Positions 15,632 through 21,764 of a stretch of 21,764 bases of DNA are shown in pieces. The first letter of the stretch is position 1. Every line of letters begins with the position of its first letter. The translations under genes and the position numbers were made by a program. Below the pieces are notes generated by a model. It was given only the letters and a program-made list of their open reading frames with translations. It had not been told where the DNA came from and did no database searches. Source of the DNA: Flavobacteriales bacterium UBA6049 (lineage in GTDB: Bacteria > Bacteroidota > Bacteroidia > Flavobacteriales_G > Salibacteraceae); contig DIYR01000062.1 of the NCBI GenBank assembly GCA_002429085.1, forward strand, positions 1 to 21,764, given 5' to 3'.

Positions 15632-16036
15632 AAATAGGATGTTTACTGAATTACAAGTGCTTGATGAGGCAGCATGTCACATAAGCAAGCTTAGTGAGTG
15701 TGGTGCTAACTAAAATAGTGTAATTGCTGCTGTTTTTAATAATCCTAAGAATCGTTCGATTTCGGACTAAATTCTCTGAATCTCCCAACTGTATTGGGTT
15801 TTGTTAAGAGAGAGGAGTATGGTCAAAATCAAAAACACCAATTAGAATCTAGGTGAATTTGAAATATAGGTATTTATACTTGGTTCATAGAATAGGTATT
15901 TACTCTTATTGGCTTTTGGTGATGAGTTGAATAGGTTTGATTCCGCTGATAAAAACAGCCTCCACAACTATGCGATTTCAATAAATCAATGATCACCTCT
16001 CTACAACACATATTTTAAGTAGACACTAGTCATACA
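15632..16036. other. Intergenic region between divergent cupin and injection-system genes
   Basis: No plausible gene is seen in these 405 bases. The region must hold promoters for the cupin gene (minus) and the injection-system operon (plus); only the plus one could be placed (15909-15939). The hexamer ATAGGT occurs at 15866, 15892 and 15931, and the first two copies belong to an 11-base direct repeat ATAGGTATTTA. No terminator hairpin, riboswitch or RNA gene was recognised. Confidence 0.6.
15909..15939 (+). promoter_or_regulatory. Candidate Bacteroidota promoter of the injection-system operon
   Basis: TTG (15909-15911) and TAGGTTTG (15932-15939) are separated by 20 bases. They match the -33 TTG and -7 TAnnTTTG elements of the housekeeping sigma factor in Bacteroidota. 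Transcription would start near 15945 and leave a leader of about 90 bases before the first gene at 16037. Confidence 0.55.
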
Positions 16037-17617
16037 ATGAGCCGCTGGAGATCACTTTTACTTGTACTTACGCTGATTCCAATACTTGTATTTGGGCAAT
16101 CAGAAAAGAGCGGAATTCATGATCTGTTGTCTAAGGAATTGAAAGACCCGTTGCATGGCGTTCATCATCTCGAAAAAGATAGTACAAAGCACCAAACAGC
16201 CTTATTTAAGAATATTACTAGGAGTAACGATTTTGAGGTGTTTGGTTGGTATCCTTATTGGAACGAGGACTTGTATGCAGGATTAGAATATGAGCTTCTT
16301 TCTACCATTGCTTATTATGGGTATCAAATAAACCCTAGGAGTGGTAAATCGAGTAAAGAACATCGTTGGTCAGATAGCCCAATGCTTGATTCAGCAAGAG
16401 CTTATGAAGTAAAGTTACTGCTAGTAGCAACAAACTATGGGGAAAAGAATAATACCCAATTTTTAAGTGATACGAAAGCCAGAACTAAGTTCACCCAGAA
16501 CATTCTTCAGTTATTAGACGAAGGAAAAGGTGAAGGCGTCTGTCTAGATTTTGAAGGAGTAACAAAGCAGTATAAAGACAGCTTATCTGCATTTGTGAAA
16601 CAATTGAAAGAAAGTGTTACAGAGCATAACACATCATGGAAAGTGTACCTCACTTTACCACTTAAAGATTCTGTAGGTGCCTACGATTTAAAAAAGCTTT
16701 CGCCATATGTTGATCGTTTTGTTGTGGCGGGTTATGCTTACCATGCTAAAGGTTCTGAAACTGCTGGACCTATTTCTCCTTTAAACGGACTGAAGAAAAA
16801 CGTAACAGCGTACCGGAAAGACATACCTGCTGATAAACTGATTGTAGGGTTGCCATTGTACGGAATGATGTGGGAATCGCATTCTGAAGAACCACAGAGT
16901 AAAGCAAAGAAATACTTAGGAGCTAGATCATTAGATTACATCACTAAGAAAACCAGTAAAATACCAACACAGTTCGACACCATTTCAGAAAGTCCGTATA
17001 AGGTAATTCCGATGGATAGGCTGGGAAAAGAGTATAGGCTTCTGTGGTTTGAAAACGAGCAATCGTTTGCTGCAAAGTTGGATTATATCACCTCTCAAAA
17101 ACTTGCTGGTGTTGGGGTGTGGGCTTTGGGAGATGATTTGATAGAAAAATCGGTTTGGAAAGAGATAGATAGCGCACTTACTAAAGAAGTAAGTATTCAA
17201 GATACGTTGTCTTTTGAAAGTGAATTAGAACAAGAAGAAGCTGCCATTGATTCGTTGAGTGCTACCTCTCCAATAGACAAGTTAATTCTACAGTTAGAGC
17301 CAATTGAAGAAATACTGGCACCATTTGTTAGAATCAAGACCATTTTAGTAGTACTACTAGTGTTGCTTACATTGTTTATTGGAATAGGTTTTTTAGCAGC
17401 ATTACTTTATCCAGATACGAGGCAATATTTTTTCAATTCTACCACAAGAAAAGTGCTGTTGATTTTGGGTTTGTTTTTTCTAGTAATTACCATCCTCAGA
17501 ATTCAAAACTGGATAACAGATATATCACTCTTAGTATTAGCAAGCTTTATGCTTGGCGCGGTAGGTATGAACCTCATTAACTTTTACTTATCCAAAATCA
17601 AAAACAACCTACCATGA
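16037..17617 (+). CDS. Membrane-anchored glycoside hydrolase family 18 protein
   Basis: The 526-residue protein has a signal peptide (1-20, then Gln), an extracytoplasmic GH18 barrel (about 66-380) and three predicted C-terminal helices (about 430-458, 472-489, 493-517). Barrel hallmarks are FGWYPYW (69-75), strand 4 GVCLDFEG (167-174), AGYAYH (231-236), GLPLYGMMW (271-279) and GVGVWALGDD (358-367). In the DxxDxDxE signature only the last Asp (171) and the acid Glu173 remain; the first Asp is Glu166 and the second is Cys169. GH18 enzymes cut chitin or beta-N-acetylglucosamine linkages, and a Glu alone can support activity. An acidic linker (385-425) leads to the anchor. The stop overlaps the next start by four bases, linking it to the injection-system genes. 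A peptidoglycan-related or anchoring role is inferred. Confidence 0.85.
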   Translation: MSRWRSLLLVLTLIPILVFGQSEKSGIHDLLSKELKDPLHGVHHLEKDSTKHQTALFKNITRSNDFEVFGWYPYWNEDLYAGLEYELLSTIAYYGYQINPRSGKSSKEHRWSDSPMLDSARAYEVKLLLVATNYGEKNNTQFLSDTKARTKFTQNILQLLDEGKGEGVCLDFEGVTKQYKDSLSAFVKQLKESVTEHNTSWKVYLTLPLKDSVGAYDLKKLSPYVDRFVVAGYAYHAKGSETAGPISPLNGLKKNVTAYRKDIPADKLIVGLPLYGMMWESHSEEPQSKAKKYLGARSLDYITKKTSKIPTQFDTISESPYKVIPMDRLGKEYRLLWFENEQSFAAKLDYITSQKLAGVGVWALGDDLIEKSVWKEIDSALTKEVSIQDTLSFESELEQEEAAIDSLSATSPIDKLILQLEPIEEILAPFVRIKTILVVLLVLLTLFIGIGFLAALLYPDTRQYFFNSTTRKVLLILGLFFLVITILRIQNWITDISLLVLASFMLGAVGMNLINFYLSKIKNNLP

Positions 17618-17943
17618 GTCAAGTAAAGTCCATACAAGCACTGCAAAAAGAAGGTCAAGAGGAGATAGGAAAGCTAACAAAGTTGGTGCAGAAAATTCAG
17701 AAAGCTATTTCTAAAGAATTTCTGTTGATTATCGGAGTACTCATTTTCGCAATTCCGATTAGCTATTTTATGTATCTCATTTTGCAAGACCTTCTTACAA
17801 AAGAAGCGTTTGCAGAGTTGGCTGCACTAACAGAAGAAGTGCCGTTGTTTATGTGGTGTTATGCGCTTGCAGTGGCCGGATGCTATTTTTCAAGAATGGT
17901 GTTTAGTGCTATTCAATCATTAACTCAAAAATCGGGAGAATGA
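17614..17943 (+). CDS. Small two-helix membrane protein in the injection operon
   Basis: This 109-residue protein has an N-terminal amphipathic, coiled-coil-like helix (about 5-34, QALQKEGQEEIGKLTKLVQK) followed by two membrane helices (about 36-58 and 78-98). No family is recognised. ATGA overlaps join it to the GH18 gene before it (17614-17617) and to the DUF4255 gene after it (17940-17943), so the three proteins are made in a linked way. The place suggests a partner of the tail cap or of the membrane-anchored GH18 protein, for example an adaptor that holds the apparatus at the inner membrane; that is inference. A holin-like role in release of the particle is an alternative. Confidence 0.7.
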   Translation: MSQVKSIQALQKEGQEEIGKLTKLVQKIQKAISKEFLLIIGVLIFAIPISYFMYLILQDLLTKEAFAELAALTEEVPLFMWCYALAVAGCYFSRMVFSAIQSLTQKSGE

Positions 17944-18515
17944 TAGCAACAGCGCTCAAATTTATTACCGACTTTCTGAATAAAGAAATCAAGCTGCAGT
18001 ATGGTTTAGATAGTAATCCCGTGGTGTTGTCAAGTTTGATTAATCCAGATGGAACAGTAACAGAAAACATTGAGAATAAGCTCATTTTATCGCTCATTAA
18101 CATAGAGCATGAAACTACAGTAGCCAATATGCAGCAGTTTCATAGCGCTGGAAATAACGCGTTCGATAAAAAAGCACCTCCCGTTAACTTAAACCTGTAT
18201 GTATTAGCCTCAGCTAATTACGATTCTAAGAATTATGCAGAGGCACTAAAGATGATTTCAACCCTCATTGGCATATTTCAAACCAACCCTTATTTCAACA
18301 AAGAGAATAACCCAGATATGCCAAGTTCAGTGAACTTACTACGATTCGAAATATTCAATATCCCCATTAAGGAGTTAAGTCATATCTGGAGTGGAATAGG
18401 GGCTAAATATGTGCCTTCTATTATCTACAAGGTGAGAATGTTAACCATACAAGAAAATCAAATTACCGAACAAATACCAGGCATTGGTGGAGTTGGAGGA
18501 ACAGCAAAAACATAA
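17940..18515 (+). CDS. DUF4255 / Pvc16-family tail cap protein
   Basis: The 191-residue protein matches the DUF4255 (Pvc16 N-terminal) family: ALKFITDFLNKEI at the start, VVLSSLINPDG, ENKLILSLINIEHE near 45-58, the strand PPVNLNLYVLASAN (80-93) and YAEALKMISTLIGIFQTNP (100-118), then SSVNLLRFEIFNIP. In characterised particles (PVC, Afp, MAC, AlgoCIS) this protein caps the tube and sheath end and fixes tail length. The Gly-rich C-terminus (IPGIGGVGGTAKT) is short. Start choice is fixed by overlap with the preceding gene. This family is a marker of eCIS and Bacteroidota contractile injection loci rather than ordinary phages, which makes it the main evidence for the type of this system. Confidence 0.88.
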   Translation: MIATALKFITDFLNKEIKLQYGLDSNPVVLSSLINPDGTVTENIENKLILSLINIEHETTVANMQQFHSAGNNAFDKKAPPVNLNLYVLASANYDSKNYAEALKMISTLIGIFQTNPYFNKENNPDMPSSVNLLRFEIFNIPIKELSHIWSGIGAKYVPSIIYKVRMLTIQENQITEQIPGIGGVGGTAKT

Positions 18516-18518
18516 GCT

Positions 18519-19493
18519 ATGAGCACTACACAATTCATATCATGGTTTAGCATAAAATTCTTCCATTCTTACTTCAAGAATGGAGGAGAGTTTAGTCAAA
18601 TCTATCTCAGTCCAGTAGGCGAACTCCAGCAGCTGGTAGAAAAAGGTGTTCTCAAATTGTCTAAACAGGGCAATCAAGTTTCGGGATACATAGCACTGCC
18701 TACTTATTTAGATAGTATTTACGATTATATAGATGCCGAATACTATTACTGTGTAGTCTATCCGAAAGATGTAGAAATCATTGGTAAAACAGTATTTGAG
18801 AACCACTCCAACATTCAGAAAGCATATTATACTAATACCAAAAGTGGGCAGCAAAGTATAACGGTTAAGACTAAAACCTTTACGCAGTCTATCCCAGAAG
18901 GGATTCGTATAGTACAGGTAAGAGATTTAAGCGGAGGTATTGTAAGAGAAGTAAGTACAGGCAACAGAACCGAAATACATGTTGATCTAAGAAACAGCAA
19001 CGATGGAATCTATGAGCTGTGGATTGATAACATGTTGCAAGAACAATTCTTTTTAACCAGTCAAGAGTTAGATACAGCTTTAGCCATTATTCAACTTTCG
19101 GTAAAAGAACTCAAAGAAAATGATACGCTAGAGGTGAGATTCAACTCTATAGAAGCGCTTTGGAATTATAAAATAGCCATTAAATCAAACATTACGGTAG
19201 CAGAAGATCAAGTAGAGATACGAGATTTTCAAGAAATCTCATTTGAGGCACCAATTAAAACACAATTCTCATCAAACTTAATCGCCTATGAATTTAACTC
19301 AACATCGCCAATCACACTGCAAGAAGAATTTGAGGAGTCTCCAAGGCTCAAGCTAGGTTATTCAGATCAATATTCTGTTCAAACCAAACACATGGAAGTA
19401 AAACTACCTAACCCATCATCTACACATCTAAAACGCTTTGAAACGGGCGTACACAAAGGAAAGTTCTTCCTATCTAAAATCGTATACATCTAA
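18519..19493 (+). CDS. Unknown protein of the injection-system operon
   Basis: This 324-residue protein is not recognised. It begins three bases after the cap gene and 32 before the sheath gene, so it is surely part of the operon. There is no signal peptide or membrane segment. The N-terminal third (about 1-75) mixes helix and strand; the rest is rich in beta strands with alternating hydrophobic residues. A segment near 135-185 (IRIVQVRDLSGGIVREV, then GIYELWIDNMLQEQFFL) looks like an immunoglobulin-type or gliding-type C-terminal sorting fold, with a pattern like that of Bacteroidota beta-sandwich repeats. Genes at this place in such loci often encode cap or sheath-related structural proteins, or adaptors. 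A structural role is the best guess. Confidence 0.65.
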   Translation: MSTTQFISWFSIKFFHSYFKNGGEFSQIYLSPVGELQQLVEKGVLKLSKQGNQVSGYIALPTYLDSIYDYIDAEYYYCVVYPKDVEIIGKTVFENHSNIQKAYYTNTKSGQQSITVKTKTFTQSIPEGIRIVQVRDLSGGIVREVSTGNRTEIHVDLRNSNDGIYELWIDNMLQEQFFLTSQELDTALAIIQLSVKELKENDTLEVRFNSIEALWNYKIAIKSNITVAEDQVEIRDFQEISFEAPIKTQFSSNLIAYEFNSTSPITLQEEFEESPRLKLGYSDQYSVQTKHMEVKLPNPSSTHLKRFETGVHKGKFFLSKIVYI

Positions 19494-19525
19494 TCTAATA
19501 ATTCACAACTTAAAACTAGAAGACA

Positions 19526-21385
19526 ATGTCCACAACAATGAAGACTCCTGGAGTATACATTCAGGAATTAGATGCTTTCGGAAATTCGGTGGTTCCAGTA
19601 CCAACGGCAGTTCCTGCATTTATTGGCTACACAGCAAAAACTACGTACGATGGCAAAAACTTAGTCAACAGAGCTGTAAAAGTCACCTCTTTAGCAGAGT
19701 TTCTAACCATTTTTGGAGATACTCCTCCACAAGTACAATACAGTGTAGCTGCGGTTAATTTACCTGAGAAAGAAGAGATTTTACAAGCAGAAGTAGATAA
19801 AGCTACAGATGAGTTAAATAAAGCAAATGCTGCAGTAACAGCTGCAGGAGATAATGCAACCGATGAGCAAAAAGATGCAGTTACAAGTGCAACATCTGCT
19901 CAAAAGGCTGCTCAAGATGCACTTACAGCATTGCAAGCAGAAGAAAACATAAAAGCATTGTCAGATGCTAAAACTGCGTTGGCAGAAAATACAGATCCAA
20001 CAAAAGAGTCTGATTTAGAGAAAGCTGTAAAAGACGCCCAAAACGTTTTTACCAATATTATCAACGAAGCTGCTTTTGCACTAGATGGTGTGGCATATAA
20101 CATTGCTACTACAACTATTAACTACCGATTATACTCAGGAGTAAAGTTCTTCTATGAGAATGGTGGTGGAGATTGCTACATTGTTTCTGCTGGTGCTTAC
20201 GATTACAATAAGAAAACCATCAACGATACTTCCGATTTTATGGATGCCATAGAAGTATTGAAAAAGGAAACTGAGCCAACAATGCTTTTGATTCCAGATG
20301 TGGTTGAAATTGCTGATCCGAATGCAAAAGAAGATGATTTAGCAGCTAAGTATGCGAATGCGTATTCATTGCAAAGCGAAATGATTAACCACTGTGGCGA
20401 AATGACTAGCAGAGTAGCTATACTTGATGTTCCAGGTGGGTGGAGCGAGCCGTTAGTTGGTGCAACAAGTATTGATCTATTTAGAAACAATGTAGAACCA
20501 ACTTTATCTAAATCGTTGAGCTACGCGTCTACTTACTATCCTTGGTTACATACTACAGTGTACCAAACATCAGATATTTCTTATAACAACATTAACAAGA
20601 AGTCGTATGGCGTAGTTACTGAAATGTTGAATACAGAGTTTGCTGGTCCAGATGGGAATGTTCCTGAAAAAATGGCTGATATAATCAGTGCGTTTTCAAC
20701 GGATGAAAGTAACCCACCAAAAATGAGCTTAGATAAAGCAAATACCATTCTTGGGAACTTAAGTAAATCATATCAAATGCTTACTGGTGCCATAAAAGGA
20801 GATATGAATTTAATGGCTCCTGCTTCTGCTATGGCAGGAGTAATTACTACGGTAGATAATTTCGAAGGGGTATGGATTGCTCCAGCTAATGTAGGTGTTC
20901 AAAGTACTGTTAAACCAGCAATCAATATTGATCACCGAATGCAAGAAGACTTAAACGTTCCAATAGAAGGAAAGTCTATCTGTGCTATTAGAGCATTTAC
21001 AGGAAGAGGAAACCTAGTATGGGGTGCTAGAACACTAGATGGAAACTCTAACGACTGGAGATATCTGAATGTAAGAAGAACACTGATTTTTATTGAGCAA
21101 TCTGTTAAGGATGCGGCTAAAGCTTATGTGTTTGCTCCAAATACAGCAAATACATGGGTGGCAGTAAATAGCTTGATATCTAACTTCTTAACTGGCTTGT
21201 GGAAGCAAGGTGGCTTGGTAGGGCCTAAACCATCAGATGCATTCTCTGTGTCGGTGGGCTTAGGAAGTACCATGACCTCGGATGATATTTTAAATGGAAT
21301 TATGCGCGTATCAGTTAAAGTAGCTGTATCACGACCTGCAGAATTCATTGAAATTACATTCCAACAAGAAGTTCAAAAAGGATAA
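19526..21385 (+). CDS. Contractile tail sheath protein with coiled-coil insertion
   Basis: The 619-residue protein forms the contracting sleeve around the tube. The N-terminus TPGVYIQE (7-14), PTAVPAFIGYT (26-36), NGGGDCYIVSAG (212-223), and the C-terminal sheath domain with WGARTLDGN (499-507), DWRYLNVRRTLIFIEQS (512-528) and RPAEFIEITF (603-612) are diagnostic of phage-tail-like sheaths. Residues about 79-187 are an Ala/Lys/Glu/Asp-rich helical stretch (QAEVDKATDELNKANAAV onward) between the usual N-terminal motif and the usual YRLYSGVKFFYENGGG region. It looks like an extra coiled-coil domain of about 100 residues, probably on the particle surface. The start is 32 bases after the previous gene. 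A single sheath gene, not a TssB/TssC pair, argues against classical T6SS. Confidence 0.95.
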   Translation: MSTTMKTPGVYIQELDAFGNSVVPVPTAVPAFIGYTAKTTYDGKNLVNRAVKVTSLAEFLTIFGDTPPQVQYSVAAVNLPEKEEILQAEVDKATDELNKANAAVTAAGDNATDEQKDAVTSATSAQKAAQDALTALQAEENIKALSDAKTALAENTDPTKESDLEKAVKDAQNVFTNIINEAAFALDGVAYNIATTTINYRLYSGVKFFYENGGGDCYIVSAGAYDYNKKTINDTSDFMDAIEVLKKETEPTMLLIPDVVEIADPNAKEDDLAAKYANAYSLQSEMINHCGEMTSRVAILDVPGGWSEPLVGATSIDLFRNNVEPTLSKSLSYASTYYPWLHTTVYQTSDISYNNINKKSYGVVTEMLNTEFAGPDGNVPEKMADIISAFSTDESNPPKMSLDKANTILGNLSKSYQMLTGAIKGDMNLMAPASAMAGVITTVDNFEGVWIAPANVGVQSTVKPAINIDHRMQEDLNVPIEGKSICAIRAFTGRGNLVWGARTLDGNSNDWRYLNVRRTLIFIEQSVKDAAKAYVFAPNTANTWVAVNSLISNFLTGLWKQGGLVGPKPSDAFSVSVGLGSTMTSDDILNGIMRVSVKVAVSRPAEFIEITFQQEVQKG

Positions 21386-21422
21386 TAAACTCAAATTTTA
21401 AACCAACTAAAACACATAGATC

Positions 21423-21764
21423 ATGTCAGACGGTTCAGCTCAAGATAGTAATTGGCCATTACCGAAGTTTCACTTTACGGTATCATTAGGTTCACAAGAC
21501 AATACGGTTTCGTTTCAAGAAGTTTCGGGCTTAGAAACGGAAACCCAACCCATAGAATATCGCCATGGCGATAGCAAGCAGTTTTCAACCATTAAAATGC
21601 CAGGAATTGCTAAGGTTGGGAATGTAACGTTGAAGAAGGGAATCTTCGTAAACGATAACAACTTTTGGAAATGGTATGATGCTATTAAGATGAATACCAT
21701 TAAAAGAGAAACTGTTGTTATTCAGTTGCTAGACGAAAAAGGCAGTCCAACGATGACGTGGACG
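21423..21764 (+). CDS. Tail tube protein, gp19-like (3' end outside window)
   Basis: From the ATG at 21423 the frame is open for 114 codons to the window edge. The protein matches the T4 gp19-like tube family of phage-tail-like particles: PKFHFTVSLG (14-23), SFQEVSGLETE (30-40), YRHGDS (46-51), then KMPGIAKVGNVTLKKGIF (58-75) and FWKWYDAIK (81-89). Subunits of this kind stack as hexamer rings inside the sheath and carry cargo. About 30-40 residues are missing. The gene lies 37 bases after the sheath gene and continues the operon; further tube, spike and baseplate genes are expected beyond the edge. Confidence 0.9.
   Translation, partial: MSDGSAQDSNWPLPKFHFTVSLGSQDNTVSFQEVSGLETETQPIEYRHGDSKQFSTIKMPGIAKVGNVTLKKGIFVNDNNFWKWYDAIKMNTIKRETVVIQLLDEKGSPTMTWT

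Noticed and set aside
16037..21764. Prophage or classical type VI secretion system
   Set aside because: The DUF4255 cap with one sheath gene and a gp19-like tube is typical of tail-like injection particles. No capsid, terminase, integrase or TssB/TssC pair is visible, though the rest of the locus lies outside the window.
1..21764. CRISPR arrays, tRNA or rRNA genes, insertion sequences
   Set aside because: No regularly spaced repeats, no transposase-like reading frame with terminal repeats, and no tRNA-like or rRNA-like sequence was recognised on either strand.

Overview
The window looks like a chromosomal segment of a marine or aquatic member of the Bacteroidota. It is AT-rich. Most starts lack a strong Shine-Dalgarno sequence. 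Secreted proteins have signal peptides ending in Ala/Ser/Gly followed by Gln (FAQ, LSQ, FGQ). The promoter-like sequences I could find fit the Bacteroidota pattern TAnnTTTG. No tRNA, rRNA, CRISPR array, insertion sequence or integrase gene was seen.

Left part (1-5,750, all minus strand). A putative lipoprotein alpha/beta hydrolase runs off the left edge, preceded by a short remnant of a GNAT acetyltransferase. A strong intrinsic terminator separates these from a pair of paralogous seven-helix membrane proteins. Upstream of the pair lies a Crp/Fnr-family regulator, with a perfect 16-bp dyad between regulator and pair. Further right is a tight four-gene operon of unknown role: a secreted protein with a TonB-C-like end, a secreted carboxypeptidase-regulatory-like protein, and two hypothetical proteins.

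Middle part (5,753-14,236, minus strand). This is an anti-phage island: a translationally coupled type I restriction-modification operon in the order hsdM-hsdS-hsdR (ATGA overlaps), followed by a two-helix AbiC-type putative abortive infection gene. The island is bracketed by two near-identical terminator hairpins (41 bp, 35 identical, the first 22 identical) in the same orientation. This may mark the boundaries of the inserted cassette.

Right part (14,258-21,764). A two-part cupin protein with a cysteine-dioxygenase-like metal site (minus strand) is divergent from a plus-strand operon that continues past the right edge. The operon encodes a signal-peptide GH18 protein with a three-helix C-terminal anchor, a small two-helix membrane protein, a DUF4255/Pvc16-type tail cap protein, an unknown beta-rich protein, a contractile tail sheath with an extra ~100-residue alanine-rich helical insertion, and the start of a gp19-like tail tube protein. 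It is the head of a phage-tail-like contractile injection system (eCIS or T6SS-iv type). Start-stop overlaps join the two membrane proteins to the cap gene, so a membrane-linked or cell-wall-related role for the apparatus is the most interesting hypothesis here.
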